Shown here in pieces: positions 27,263 to 36,190 of a DNA stretch of 64,000 bases. Source of the DNA: Lactococcus hircilactis (GTDB taxonomy: Bacteria; Bacillota; Bacilli; Lactobacillales; Streptococcaceae); contig NZ_WITJ01000007.1 in NCBI RefSeq assembly GCF_009601015.1, positions 1 to 64,000 on the forward strand, read 5' to 3'. The position numbers and the translations under genes were made by a program. Numbering within the stretch: position 1 is the first letter of the stretch; each line of letters begins with the position of its first letter. The notes under the pieces are model-generated. The model had not been told where the DNA came from, searched no databases, and saw only the letters and a program-made list of their open reading frames with translations.

Positions 27263-28295
27263 AGTAGAAAGAGAAAATTTGTTTGTAGAATGGATGAGTT
27301 CTCCAATTCACCCGACAATTAAGCGGACAACTTTAGATGCCTATATGGTAGCACTCAAAAAATCTTTCCACGTGTTTCCAGACTCAAATTTGGTGCTTGA
27401 TATTTTCGCTTATTATAGATTGAGCGATTTTCAAAATTTTTTTCAAAAAATTCAGCAACACTCAGCTTATGACTCTCTCAACAAGGCAAATAACGGAAGC
27501 TATCAAGCGCTGTTGAAAAAATACGAAAAATATCTTATTGAGATGGAAAATTTGGACGATAGTCATATTTCTAAAGATGATTTTATTGAATGGGCGATCT
27601 TGAAGAAAAAAGCTTATAATTCAAATTGGATTACAAATTATGTGAAAGCATTAAAGTTTACGGCTTTTGGACTTCAAGAAAATGCTGATTTGCGAATTAA
27701 TTTGTTTGAAATTGAAGATGAAAACACTTTTAGAATCGCGGAAACAAAGATTAGAGCAGATAAAAATTTTGATGTTCTCAATCAAGAGTCAACGCAAAAA
27801 AGTTTCTCAGCAGCTTTGGGGAGATATTCAGAATTCCTTTCAAGTGAATTTTATTTATCCAGAGTATTTTTCAATGAAATTGTTGAAGATACTGCCATAG
27901 ATGATGAAATAAAAACTGAAATTGAGCGCACGGTCATTTCGCGTGTTGGACAATCTGATTTTAGGCGGGGCATTATGCGTCGTGACCGCACGTGTCTTAT
28001 ATGCCACCTTCCTTACTCAGAGCTTTTGCGTGCGAGTCATATCAAACCTTGGGCAAAATCCACAAATAAAGAACGATTAGATATTTCAAACGGGTTTCTC
28101 CTTTGTGCCAATCATGATGCACTTTTTGATAAGGGATTTATTAGTTTTGATGAAAATGGAAATCTCGAAATCTCAAAGGAAATCTCGCCAAAGGATTATA
28201 GTAAGTTAGTTATTGAAAAGTCAATGTCTATGAAAGTTGCTACCAATCAAGAAAAATACTTATTTTACCATCGCCACGAGATTTTTAGACATTAA
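27255..28295 (+). CDS. HNH endonuclease (restriction-type)
   Basis: 346 aa. C-terminal HNH domain (about 235-310): RRDRTCLIC with a Cys pair, LLRASHIKPWAKS, ISNGFLLCANHDALFDKGFISF; the zinc Cys residues and the HNH histidines are present, as in solitary restriction endonucleases. The N-terminal half has two similar helical segments (SYQALLKKYEKYLIEMEN and SFSAALGRYSEFLSSEF) resembling the core-binding domain of tyrosine integrases. No methyltransferase is adjacent. Lies in the module inserted after rmlB, so probably a defence or mobile gene. Confidence 0.82.
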   Translation: MDKVERENLFVEWMSSPIHPTIKRTTLDAYMVALKKSFHVFPDSNLVLDIFAYYRLSDFQNFFQKIQQHSAYDSLNKANNGSYQALLKKYEKYLIEMENLDDSHISKDDFIEWAILKKKAYNSNWITNYVKALKFTAFGLQENADLRINLFEIEDENTFRIAETKIRADKNFDVLNQESTQKSFSAALGRYSEFLSSEFYLSRVFFNEIVEDTAIDDEIKTEIERTVISRVGQSDFRRGIMRRDRTCLICHLPYSELLRASHIKPWAKSTNKERLDISNGFLLCANHDALFDKGFISFDENGNLEISKEISPKDYSKLVIEKSMSMKVATNQEKYLFYHRHEIFRH

Positions 28296-28298
28296 TTT

Positions 28299-28327
28299 TT
28301 GACATAATCAGTAGAGATCGCTATAAT
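28299..28327 (+). promoter_or_regulatory. Perfect sigma-A consensus promoter
   Basis: TTGACA (28299-28304), 17-bp spacer, TATAAT (28322-28327), 5 nt before the next ATG: the only perfect consensus promoter I saw in the window. Confidence 0.85.
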
Positions 28328-28332
28328 GAGCT

Positions 28333-28779
28333 ATGAAAAATTTAGCTCTACTTGAAAGAATGTTGGAAGTGACGAAAAAACTGCCCGTAATTGATTTCTC
28401 CTATATTTGGGATGAAAGCGGACAGGATTGGGTACAGACAGATTTTGTCTTGAATAACTTTGAAGAAGCGTTGGAAGGTTACGGCTATGCGATTCGTTTA
28501 GGAGATGAAAATGAAAAAAATTTTGTGTTGTGTGAGTCCGAAAATATTAAGGATAATGTTTTGACCGAGCGGGATGTTCTGAGCGAATTTATTGGAGATG
28601 TATTGGGCTATAGTCCATTTGTGGATATGGATAGAACGCGTACACCAAAAGAAGACAGTTGGGGAAGAACTTGGAATGGTATTCATTGGTGGGAAATTTT
28701 GTACGGCTATTTTGGGGAAATGGCTCCAAAAATTTTGGGAGAGAAATCAGATTTAGATGTTTGGAAAGAATGGAAATAA
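28333..28779 (+). CDS. Hypothetical acidic protein next to the HNH gene
   Basis: 148 aa, acidic, Trp-rich (WDESGQDWVQ, SWGRTWNGIHWWEILYGYFGEM), no cysteine cluster and no membrane segment. It resembles small immunity/SUKH-like proteins only in size and composition. Its own perfect promoter sits 5 nt upstream of the ATG with no RBS, so it is probably translated from a leaderless mRNA, strong and separate from the operon. A role as an antidote to, or partner of, the HNH enzyme is speculation. Confidence 0.55.
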   Translation: MKNLALLERMLEVTKKLPVIDFSYIWDESGQDWVQTDFVLNNFEEALEGYGYAIRLGDENEKNFVLCESENIKDNVLTERDVLSEFIGDVLGYSPFVDMDRTRTPKEDSWGRTWNGIHWWEILYGYFGEMAPKILGEKSDLDVWKEWK

Positions 28780-28793
28780 TTAAATTTTGATAG

Positions 28794-28913
<120 letters not shown>

Positions 28914-28928
28914 ACTGGAGATTTTTTT

Positions 28929-29213
28929 ATGAAAGCTATTGATAAAAAAGGAAAAAGTGTCGAATGCTGGGAAATTTCTGGCGATAAAGCGACGATGCCC
29001 GATTGGGTGAAGCAACTTGTGGCTGAGCTGGATATTGTTTTTCCTTTAGGCCAAGAGGGAAATATTCGCTTGACTCCCCACAAACTCCGCTGGGGCTGGG
29101 GTGTGCAAGGGTATAATGTTGCTTTTGGTAGCTTTCTAGTTGATGATGGAGAAAAGATTAAGGATTATTCAAGACTGAAATTTCATCAGGAATTTAAAAT
29201 TGTTGAAGCATAG
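28929..29213 (+). CDS. Hypothetical protein, 94 aa
   Basis: Contains EISGDKATMPDWVKQLVAEL and LTPHKLRWGWGVQGYNVAFGS, a Gly/Trp/Tyr-rich stretch, and no membrane segment. AAACTGGAG lies 8-10 nt before the ATG. Immediately after the rmlB 3' copy, so part of the inserted segment. Family not recognised. Confidence 0.5.
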   Translation: MKAIDKKGKSVECWEISGDKATMPDWVKQLVAELDIVFPLGQEGNIRLTPHKLRWGWGVQGYNVAFGSFLVDDGEKIKDYSRLKFHQEFKIVEA

Positions 29214-29223
29214 ATTGAGGAAT

Positions 29224-29373
29224 GTGACCAAATACGTCATCTTCGGATTAGAACTCATTGCTTTGCTGATCTGGTGGATTTTCCTGCAAACGTCACTGCT
29301 TCAAGCTATCGTCGGGACAATCGTTATCATCATTATTTCGCAGACCTTACATCAGTTGCTGAAAGCGCGGTGA
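29224..29373 (+). CDS. Small membrane protein, 49 aa
   Basis: GTG start with GAGG upstream; encodes a single chain with two hydrophobic segments (YVIFGLELIALLIWWIF and LLQAIVGTIVIIII) and a short basic tail. Follows the previous gene by 10 bp. Small membrane proteins of this kind are typical of accessory gene strings. Function unknown. Confidence 0.45.
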   Translation: MTKYVIFGLELIALLIWWIFLQTSLLQAIVGTIVIIIISQTLHQLLKAR

Positions 29374-29443
29374 AAAAGCTGTCAAATTTCTGAGTTTGAA
29401 TTTATTTAGGAAAATAAATTTGGAATCTGAGAGGTATTTTATA

Positions 29444-29608
29444 ATGAAATTTCTTAGAGTGTTATATTTGGTTATCAGCATTATGTTCTTTATTTCGGCA
29501 TTTGTCAGGTTCTTTCTGGAAAAAAATCACTCGGGTGCCTGGTTAAATTTGGGCTTTGGCTTTGTTTGGCAGGCATTGTTTTTTATTGAAGCGAGAAGAA
29601 AAAAATAG
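29444..29608 (+). CDS. Small membrane protein, 54 aa
   Basis: From ATG 29444 (GAGAGG upstream). Two hydrophobic segments (VLYLVISIMFFISAFVRFF and AWLNLGFGFVWQALFFI) then EARRKK. Same layout as the preceding small membrane protein but no clear sequence similarity. Function unknown. Confidence 0.5.
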   Translation: MKFLRVLYLVISIMFFISAFVRFFLEKNHSGAWLNLGFGFVWQALFFIEARRKK

Positions 29609-29610
29609 CT

Positions 29611-29624
29611 TGTCAGCGCTGACA
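29611..29624. repeat. Variant palindrome TGTCAGCGCTGACA
   Basis: Same outer arms as the dispersed palindrome, with GCGC in place of GTAC at the centre. 21 bp before the NUDIX ATG. Confidence 0.8.
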
Positions 29625-29645
29625 GCTCTGTCAAAAGGAGAAAAG

Positions 29646-30116
29646 ATGGCTGAGGATTGGAATTTTTTTACAGAAACAGAGATTTGTGCGCTGCGAGCAT
29701 CGGGGATTCTTATCAGAAAGGGCAAAATTTTGCTGGATCATGTGATGACTTTTGATGAATATTGGCTACCCGGTGGACACGTGGCAATCGGTGAGACGAC
29801 TGAATCTGCCCTTCATCGGGAGAGGCAGGAGGAATTTGAGCAGGACTGCCAGATTGAAAAGCTCGCCTTTGTCAGTGAGAATTTTAGGCACTGGCAGTCT
29901 TATCAGACGAATTTCATCGAATTTGCTTATTTGCTGAAAGATGATGGTGAGATTTCAGATGACTTTCATGCTTTGACGCCTGACGATGCGGATGTTGAGA
30001 AAGTCTGGGCGGATCTGGCGGATTTGTCAGCGCTGACGGTTGCCCCACAGCAGCTGTCGGAGCTTTTGACGAAGGTGTCAGATGGGCTGCAGCACTTTGT
30101 CAGCACTGACAAATGA
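29646..30116 (+). CDS. NUDIX hydrolase
   Basis: 156 aa from ATG 29646 with AAAAGGAG upstream. NUDIX box GHVAIGETTESALHRERQEE fits GX5EX7REUXEE, but the usual G after EE is absent (EEFEQD). Hydrolyses a nucleoside diphosphate-linked compound or oxidised nucleotide; substrate unknown. Three palindrome variants lie in or just before the gene, at 29611, 30025 and 30098. Accessory gene between rmlB and rmlD. Confidence 0.82.
   Translation: MAEDWNFFTETEICALRASGILIRKGKILLDHVMTFDEYWLPGGHVAIGETTESALHRERQEEFEQDCQIEKLAFVSENFRHWQSYQTNFIEFAYLLKDDGEISDDFHALTPDDADVEKVWADLADLSALTVAPQQLSELLTKVSDGLQHFVSTDK
30025..30038. repeat. Variant palindrome TGTCAGCGCTGACG in the NUDIX gene
   Basis: GCGC-centred variant with one arm mismatch, read as L-S-A-L-T. 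Confidence 0.6.
30098..30111. repeat. Variant palindrome TGTCAGCACTGACA in the NUDIX gene
   Basis: Centre GCAC; read as V-S-T-D at the very end of the NUDIX protein. Confidence 0.75.
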
Positions 30117-30155
30117 GGTTTTGTGCTAAGATAAGTGTAGAAAAAGGAGAAAAAA

Positions 30156-30512
30156 GTGATTGACCATATTAGTTTGACTGTGGCGGATGTTGCCAAGTCA
30201 AAGAAATTTTACGATGCGGCGCTTGCGCCACTTGGTTTTGTGGAAGTAGCTGCCAATGAGAATTTTGTGATGTATCGGCACGCGGATGGCAGTGTTTTCG
30301 GAGTTTCAAAAGGAATTGCGGCACCCATTCATTTTGCTTTTGGTGCGCCAACGCATGATGCGGTAAAAGAATTTTATGATGAGGCACTAGCTTTTGGCGG
30401 TACAGATAATGGCGCACCGGGTATTCGTGAAAAATATGCACCGACTTACTATGCTGCCTTTGTCATTGACCCTGATGGTTATCGGATTGAAGCGGTTTGT
30501 CACGCAAAATGA
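30156..30512 (+). CDS. VOC-family (glyoxalase-like) protein
   Basis: 118 aa with GTG start and RBS AAAAAGGAG. N-terminal DHISLTVADVAKSKKFYDAALAPLGF and C-terminal YYAAFVIDPDGYRIEAVCH are the two halves of a vicinal-oxygen-chelate fold; metal ligands His3-region and Glu near the end are present. May be a glyoxalase, dioxygenase-like or resistance protein; no substrate clue. Accessory gene in the rml operon. Confidence 0.82.
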   Translation: MIDHISLTVADVAKSKKFYDAALAPLGFVEVAANENFVMYRHADGSVFGVSKGIAAPIHFAFGAPTHDAVKEFYDEALAFGGTDNGAPGIREKYAPTYYAAFVIDPDGYRIEAVCHAK

Positions 30513-30589
30513 GACACAACTTTTTTGATTGTTTTGTTAAAAATAATTCAGCATTTTATCAGTCTTGCTGATGGAATAAGAGGCTTAAA

Positions 30590-31066
30590 ATGGATAAAAT
30601 TAGAAAACGGAATTTATCAGTTGGGGTGATTTGCTTGGGACTGGCTGTGATTGGTTATGCTAATTCAGGAAACAATGGTTGGTTTTATTTCGTTGGTTTA
30701 CTTGCGATGGCGTTCGCTATTCTTTTTCTACTCATGGCATTGAACAAACAAAGTCGTTTTGTGGTGGAGCTTAAGACGGAAAAAATGCCTGAGGAAGTGC
30801 TCGAGAACGTCGAAAATTATCTGGTTAAAGAATTGAAATTTAAACTGAAGGATTATAAAGGGACGCTCGTTTATCAAAAAGGCGATGGCTTTTGGCTTCA
30901 GAAAAAATGTGTGCTGGTGGATACAAGTCAGAATCAGCTGGTGCACATTGAAGCTTGGGTCAGTGCGATTTGGCAAAATGAGAATGATTTTACGGGCTAT
31001 GTTGGAACATTTCCCAAAAAGCGGCTTAAAAAGCAGGTTGAGCGGCTGATGGCGAGAATAGAATAA
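30590..31066 (+). CDS. Hypothetical membrane protein, 158 aa
   Basis: Two N-terminal membrane segments (NLSVGVICLGLAVIGYA and FYFVGLLAMAFAILFLLMAL) followed by a cytoplasmic domain of about 100 aa, basic at the end (FPKKRLKKQVERLMARIE). No family recognised. Ends 63 bp before rmlD. Confidence 0.55.
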   Translation: MDKIRKRNLSVGVICLGLAVIGYANSGNNGWFYFVGLLAMAFAILFLLMALNKQSRFVVELKTEKMPEEVLENVENYLVKELKFKLKDYKGTLVYQKGDGFWLQKKCVLVDTSQNQLVHIEAWVSAIWQNENDFTGYVGTFPKKRLKKQVERLMARIE

Positions 31067-31074
31067 ACATCATT

Positions 31075-31096
31075 TTTTTGACAGTTCTGTCAAAAA
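31075..31096. repeat. Inverted repeat upstream of rmlD
   Basis: TTTTTGACAG TT CTGTCAAAAA, perfect 10-bp arms; unrelated in centre to the dispersed palindrome but sharing its GACAG arm. Possibly an attenuator or a minus-strand terminator. Confidence 0.5.
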
Positions 31097-31129
31097 TAGC
31101 GTTAAATAAAAATAAAAAAGGAAAAAATT

Positions 31130-32026
31130 ATGATTTTAATCACAGGTGGAAATGGTCAGCTTGGCACGGAATTGCGCCATTTATTGGACGAACGAGGGGT
31201 GAGCTATACAGCAGCGGATGTTAATGAACTTGACATTACTGACAAAGCGAGTGTGGATGCGTTTTTTGATAAAAATCGTCCCACTGTCGTGTACAACTGT
31301 GCAGCTTACACGGCAGTTGATAAAGAAGAAGGCGAAGGAAAAGAACTCGGCGAGAAAATCAATGTGGACGGCACACGTAATATTGCACAAGCTTGTGCGC
31401 GCGTTGGTGCTGTGATGGTGCAGATCTCGACAGATTATGTGTTTGGTGGCGCACTTCCAATTGGACAAGAACGTTTTCCAGACGATAAAAAGCATCCAGA
31501 ATCAGAATATGGCCGCACAAAAGATTTGGGAGAGCAAGCGATTGTTGCATCTGGTGCGAAATATTACGTGATTCGTACGGCGTGGCTGTTTGGATCTTAC
31601 GGTCCAAATTTTGTCTTCACCATGCAAAAATTGGCACAGACTCATGCTGAGCTGACAGTAGTCAATGATCAGCACGGAATCCCTACGTGGAGTCGTACAT
31701 TAGCTGAATTCATGACTCATTTGGTTGATTCTGATGCAGCGATTGGTTTTTATCACCTGTCTAATGACAAGAAAAAAGATGAAGATGTGACATGGTTTGA
31801 TTTTGCAACAGAAATTTTGAAAAACACAAAAACCATTGTGAAACCTGTGGATAGCTCTGCCTTTAAGCAAGCTGCAAAACGTCCGTTCAATTCTACGATG
31901 AATTTGGACAAATCTAAAGCAACAGGATTTAGCATCCCCAGCTGGCAAGAAGCCTTAGCAAAGATGCTTGAACAGGGTGATCTACGCGCTGACAAGGCAA
32001 AAACAAAAGGCGAAAGCTCAAAATAA
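31130..32026 (+). CDS. rmlD: dTDP-4-dehydrorhamnose reductase
   Basis: 298 aa SDR: NAD(P)-binding ITGGNGQLGTEL, NCAAYTAVDKEE, YxxxK as YGRTK, AWLFGSYGPNF. Last step to dTDP-L-rhamnose. RBS AAAAGGAA. Separated from rmlB by the 4-kb accessory stretch. A palindrome copy follows the gene. Confidence 0.96.
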   Translation: MILITGGNGQLGTELRHLLDERGVSYTAADVNELDITDKASVDAFFDKNRPTVVYNCAAYTAVDKEEGEGKELGEKINVDGTRNIAQACARVGAVMVQISTDYVFGGALPIGQERFPDDKKHPESEYGRTKDLGEQAIVASGAKYYVIRTAWLFGSYGPNFVFTMQKLAQTHAELTVVNDQHGIPTWSRTLAEFMTHLVDSDAAIGFYHLSNDKKKDEDVTWFDFATEILKNTKTIVKPVDSSAFKQAAKRPFNSTMNLDKSKATGFSIPSWQEALAKMLEQGDLRADKAKTKGESSK

Positions 32027-32039
32027 AAGCAGAGTGATT

Positions 32040-32055
32040 CTGTCAGTACTGACAG
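32040..32055. repeat. Palindrome CTGTCAGTACTGACAG between rmlD and rgpA
   Basis: Exact 16-bp copy, with GAATTC on the right. No T run, so read-through into rgpA is expected. Confidence 0.9.
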
Positions 32056-32080
32056 AATTCTTGCTTTGAGAGGAAATATG

Positions 32081-33223
32081 ATGAAACACATTTTTATCAT
32101 TGGAAGTCGAGGTCTTCCTGCAAAATATGGTGGTTTTGAAACTTTTGTAGAAGAGCTTGTCAAACATCAAATCAATAAAAATATCAAGTATCATGTGGCT
32201 TGTCAAAGCGAGAATTCAACCCTCGCAAAAGCAGGAGCGCATTTTGAGTATTTTAATGCGGATTGTTATACCATCAAAGTCCCAAATATCGGGCCTGCAC
32301 GCGTTATTGCGTATGATTGTTTAGCCATCAATACAGCACTCCAAATCATTAAAGAAAAGCAGATCCATGCCCCTGTTTTCATTATTTTAGGCAATACGAT
32401 TGGCGGATTGATTTCACATTTTGCAAAAAAAATTCACGCGATTGGTGGCACTTTATTTGTCAATCCAGACGGATTAGAGTGGAAAAGAACCAAATGGTCA
32501 GCGCCTGTACGACGTTATCTCAAATATGCTGAGCAAAAAATGGTGCAGCACGCAGATTTGATAATTTCAGATAATCAAGGTATTTTGGATTATCTCACCC
32601 ACACATACGGGAAAATTCACAGCGAAGTGATTGCTTATGGAACAGCACAAAATTACTCTGATTTGACAAAATCTCCAACTTTGGTAAAATATAAAGTTGA
32701 TAGTTATGCTTTGATTGTCGGAAGATTTGTCCCTGAAAACAACTATGAAGCATTGATTTCTGGCTTTATGGCAAGTCATAGTCCGCATGATCTTGTCATC
32801 ATCACAAACTATGAAGGCAATCCTTATTATGAGACGTTGCTAAAAAAAACACATTTTGATCAGGACAGCCGTATCAAATTTGTTGGCACCGTTTATGACC
32901 AAAATGAATTGCGATACATTCGCGAAAATGCCGTTTTCTACCTGCACGGGCATGAAGTCGGAGGGACAAATCCAGGGCTATTAGAAGCGCTCTGGTCCAC
33001 TCCAGTCAATGTGGTTTTAGATGTCAATTTCAATCGAGAATCTGCTTGTGATAGCGTGATTTATTTTAAAAAAAGTCAGTTAACATCCGTCATTGATGGT
33101 CTGTCAGTACTGACAGAAATTCAAAAAGACAAGCTTCATCAAAAAGCACAAACCCTCGTCAAAGAAAAATACACATGGGAGAAAATTTGCAAACAATACG
33201 AAACCTTGTTTTTAAAGGAGTAA
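32081..33223 (+). CDS. rgpA: Rhamnosyltransferase RgpA (DUF1972 + GT4)
   Basis: 380 aa from ATG 32081 (AGAGG 7 nt upstream). N-terminal DUF1972 IIGSRGLPAKYGGFETFVEEL, then a GT4 C-terminal domain with VGRFVPENNYEALI and GTNPGLLEALW. In Streptococcus and Lactococcus, RgpA-type enzymes add the first rhamnose to the lipid carrier-linked primer of the rhamnan. A palindrome copy at 33101 encodes LSVLTE near the C-terminus. Confidence 0.92.
   Translation: MKHIFIIGSRGLPAKYGGFETFVEELVKHQINKNIKYHVACQSENSTLAKAGAHFEYFNADCYTIKVPNIGPARVIAYDCLAINTALQIIKEKQIHAPVFIILGNTIGGLISHFAKKIHAIGGTLFVNPDGLEWKRTKWSAPVRRYLKYAEQKMVQHADLIISDNQGILDYLTHTYGKIHSEVIAYGTAQNYSDLTKSPTLVKYKVDSYALIVGRFVPENNYEALISGFMASHSPHDLVIITNYEGNPYYETLLKKTHFDQDSRIKFVGTVYDQNELRYIRENAVFYLHGHEVGGTNPGLLEALWSTPVNVVLDVNFNRESACDSVIYFKKSQLTSVIDGLSVLTEIQKDKLHQKAQTLVKEKYTWEKICKQYETLFLKE
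33101..33116. repeat. Palindrome CTGTCAGTACTGACAG inside rgpA
   Basis: Exact 16-bp copy, read as L-S-V-L-T-E. Confidence 0.9.
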
Positions 33224-33227
33224 GTCG

Positions 33228-34154
33228 TTGAAAGTTAATATTTTAATGTCCACCTACAACGGCGAAAAATTTGTCGCGGAACAAATCAAAAGCATCCAGC
33301 AACAAACATTCACGCAGTGGCATTTAATCATCCGAGATGATGGCTCAAAAGATAACACGTGTGACATCATCCAAGATTTTGTCAGTACTGACAGCCGCAT
33401 TCGACTCATCAAGGCTCAAAACGTTGGGGTAATTGACTCATTTTTCTCACTGACAAAAATGGACACTGCTGATTTTTATTTCTTTGCAGACCAAGATGAC
33501 GTATGGCTTTCAAACAAATTAGAGTTGATGCTCACAACGGCTAAAATGCACGAGCAAACCAAACCAAACCTGTATTACACAGACTTAAAAGTTGTGGATA
33601 AAAATCTGAACGTCATTAGCGAATCCATGATCAAAAGTCAGTCCGATCATGCCAACACAACACTTATTCAAGAGCTGACAGAAAACACTGTCACAGGAGG
33701 AACTGTTGCCGCCAATCACGCGCTCATTGAAAAATGGACAGATACTAAAGGAATCATCATGCACGACTGGTATCTCGCCTTAGTTGCTGCGGCACTCGGT
33801 CAACTCATTTATATTGACGAACCAACGGAACTTTATCGCCAACACGACAGCAATGTATTAGGTGCAAGAACCTTATCCAAACGCGTCCAAAATTGGTTTA
33901 ATCACTGGCTCAAAAAATACTGGTGGCTCATTACCTCAAGTCAAGCACAAGCACAAAAAATACTTCATTTCACTGAACTCTCACAAGAAAAAAGAACCCT
34001 CATCGAAAGTTTTGTGACCTTGCTTGATCAGCCACTAAAGACACGCGTGCAGCTCCTCCATAACACCCATTTGAAAAAAAATAAAACACTACATACCCTC
34101 ATTTTCAAAACGCTCATCCTCACAAAAATAGGATACAAAAAGGAAAAAAATTAA
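33228..34154 (+). CDS. rgpB: Rhamnosyltransferase RgpB (GT2)
   Basis: 308 aa, TTG start with AAGGAG 7 nt upstream. GT2: MSTYNGEKFVAEQIKSI, RDDGSKDNT, FADQDDVW. RgpB extends the rhamnan backbone. A clear paralogue lies at 50317. It holds the last exact palindrome before a 25.8-kb gap (33380, read as VSTD). Confidence 0.92.
   Translation: MKVNILMSTYNGEKFVAEQIKSIQQQTFTQWHLIIRDDGSKDNTCDIIQDFVSTDSRIRLIKAQNVGVIDSFFSLTKMDTADFYFFADQDDVWLSNKLELMLTTAKMHEQTKPNLYYTDLKVVDKNLNVISESMIKSQSDHANTTLIQELTENTVTGGTVAANHALIEKWTDTKGIIMHDWYLALVAAALGQLIYIDEPTELYRQHDSNVLGARTLSKRVQNWFNHWLKKYWWLITSSQAQAQKILHFTELSQEKRTLIESFVTLLDQPLKTRVQLLHNTHLKKNKTLHTLIFKTLILTKIGYKKEKN
33380..33394. repeat. Palindrome TGTCAGTACTGACAG inside rgpB, last before the gap
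   Basis: Exact 14-bp core, read as V-S-T-D. Next copy is at 59160. Confidence 0.9.
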
Positions 34155-34155
34155 C

Positions 34156-34965
34156 ATGAACTTTTTCAGCCGTAGAAACCAAATTCTACTCAAAGAACTC
34201 GTCAAAACAGACTTCAAACTAAGATACCAAGGCAGCGTCATTGGCTATCTTTGGTCAGTTTTAAAGCCTATTCTTCTTTTTGTAATTATGTATTTAGTTT
34301 TTGTGCGTTTTATGAGATTCGGTGCAAGCACCCCTCATTTCGCAGTCGCCCTTCTTTTAGGAATCACAGTATGGAACTTTTTTGGAGAAGCAACAAATGT
34401 TGGGATGCTTTCGATTGTGAGCAGAGTAGATTTACTTAGAAAAGTAAATTTTTCAAAATCTGTTATCATTTACTCTGTCATTGCAAATGCACTGATAAAT
34501 CTGATCATTTCTCTTGTAGTGGTTTTTGGATTTGCTCTGATCAATGGCGTTCCTTTGGGATGGAATATCATTTTCATCATCCCCTTACTGATTGAATTAA
34601 TTCTTTTTACTACAGGGTTAGCTTTTATTTTATCAACACTTTTCGTCTATTTTCGAGATTTAGGTCCCATTTGGGAAGTGGTGATGCAAGCAGGATTTTA
34701 CGGCACACCTATCATTTATCCAGTGACACAAATTTCCACACACCATCTTCTTGTAGCAAAACTTTTGATGCTTAATCCAATGGCACAGATTATCCAAGAT
34801 TTACGTTATATTTTAACTTTTAGTAACAATACTAATCCAACACTTTGGCAATTATGGAACAACCCATTTGTTGTGATTATCCCCTACCTCATCCCTTTGA
34901 TTATCTTTGTTTTAGGATACTGGATTTTCACAAAACACGCCTATAAATTTGCCGAAATTATCTAA
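34156..34965 (+). CDS. rgpC: Polysaccharide ABC exporter permease RgpC
   Basis: 269 aa ABC-2 type permease with six membrane segments; starts NFFSRRNQILLKELVKTDFKLRYQGSVIGYLW, the conserved entry of Wzm/TagG proteins. Exports the lipid-linked rhamnan with RgpD. One base after rgpB. Confidence 0.93.
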   Translation: MNFFSRRNQILLKELVKTDFKLRYQGSVIGYLWSVLKPILLFVIMYLVFVRFMRFGASTPHFAVALLLGITVWNFFGEATNVGMLSIVSRVDLLRKVNFSKSVIIYSVIANALINLIISLVVVFGFALINGVPLGWNIIFIIPLLIELILFTTGLAFILSTLFVYFRDLGPIWEVVMQAGFYGTPIIYPVTQISTHHLLVAKLLMLNPMAQIIQDLRYILTFSNNTNPTLWQLWNNPFVVIIPYLIPLIIFVLGYWIFTKHAYKFAEII

Positions 34966-34980
34966 TGAAAGAATTAAAAA

Positions 34981-36162
34981 ATGTCTGAAATAGCAGTAAA
35001 AATTGACCATGTCAGCAAATACTTTCGTCTCCCTACTGAAAGCTCAACAAGCTTGCGTACAACTCTGATTAATCGTCTCCGAGGCATTAAAGGATATAAA
35101 GAACAACATGTTTTAAAAGATATCAATTTTGAAGTCGAAAAAGGTGATTTTTTCGGTATCGTTGGCCGGAATGGCTCAGGAAAATCAACACTTCTCAAAA
35201 TCATTTCACAAATTTATAAACCCGAACAAGGAAAAGTCATTGTAAATGGGAAATTGGTAAGTTTTATAGAACTTGGCGTTGGTTTTAATCCAGAACTTAC
35301 AGGACGCGAAAATGTCTATCTGAATGGAGCGATGCTAGGATTTGCTCCAGAAGAAATTGATCGTATGTATGATGAAATTGTCGAATTTGCAGAACTTAAA
35401 GAGTTCATGAATCAAAAGTTAAAGAACTATTCCAGTGGAATGCAGGTGCGACTGGCTTTTTCTGTCGCCATAAAAGCTAAAGGGGATATTTTGGTCCTTG
35501 ACGAGGTATTAGCAGTTGGAGATGAAGCGTTCCAAAGAAAATGTAATGAATTTTTTATCGAAACGAAAAAAGATAAGTCAAAAACAGTGATCTTGGTGAC
35601 TCATGACATGAGCGCAGTTCAGCGCTATTGTAACAAAGCAGTTTATATTTCAGACGGATTTGCTTCTGAAAATACCGAGGTCCAACATGTCACAAATCTC
35701 TACTCCGCAGATAATTTAAAAGTATCTCAACAACTCCAACAAGATGAATTGGCGGATCGGGTCTGGTTAACGACAAATTCTGAAAAATTATTGACCAAAG
35801 CAACGGATAAACTTTCGTTTACCATTCACTTTGAAGCAAGAACAGCTCAAACAAAAGCAGAAAAAAAACTTTATCTGTCATACTTTCTTTATGACGCTAC
35901 AAGGGGCGGAGCAGCGTATGAATCTCCCGCAAAAGAGGTTCAAATTGGAGCGCAACTCCAATTTGAAATTCCAATGACAAATTTCCATAATACGGAGTTT
36001 CAAATTGGAGCAACATTACGTAAAGATCCATCAGAGTGGGAGAATGAAAATCCATTATCCCAAACAGAAGTAATTACAGTCACACAACCAGGGGATGACA
36101 TTCGCTTTATTTATCGCAATCCAGAAGATAAAGAAGCCGCAAGTTTGCTCAAATCTCTATAA
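34981..36162 (+). CDS. rgpD: Polysaccharide ABC exporter ATPase RgpD
   Basis: 393 aa. ATPase domain (1-250): Walker A GRNGSGKST, signature YSSGMQVRLAF, Walker B ILVLDEVLAVGDE, H-loop VTHD. A C-terminal domain of about 140 aa (after 255) resembles the Wzt-type carbohydrate-binding domain that recognises the finished chain. Pairs with RgpC. Confidence 0.93.
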   Translation: MSEIAVKIDHVSKYFRLPTESSTSLRTTLINRLRGIKGYKEQHVLKDINFEVEKGDFFGIVGRNGSGKSTLLKIISQIYKPEQGKVIVNGKLVSFIELGVGFNPELTGRENVYLNGAMLGFAPEEIDRMYDEIVEFAELKEFMNQKLKNYSSGMQVRLAFSVAIKAKGDILVLDEVLAVGDEAFQRKCNEFFIETKKDKSKTVILVTHDMSAVQRYCNKAVYISDGFASENTEVQHVTNLYSADNLKVSQQLQQDELADRVWLTTNSEKLLTKATDKLSFTIHFEARTAQTKAEKKLYLSYFLYDATRGGAAYESPAKEVQIGAQLQFEIPMTNFHNTEFQIGATLRKDPSEWENENPLSQTEVITVTQPGDDIRFIYRNPEDKEAASLLKSL

Positions 36163-36190
36163 TTTAGTTTTGCAAAAGAAAGGAGAAAAG

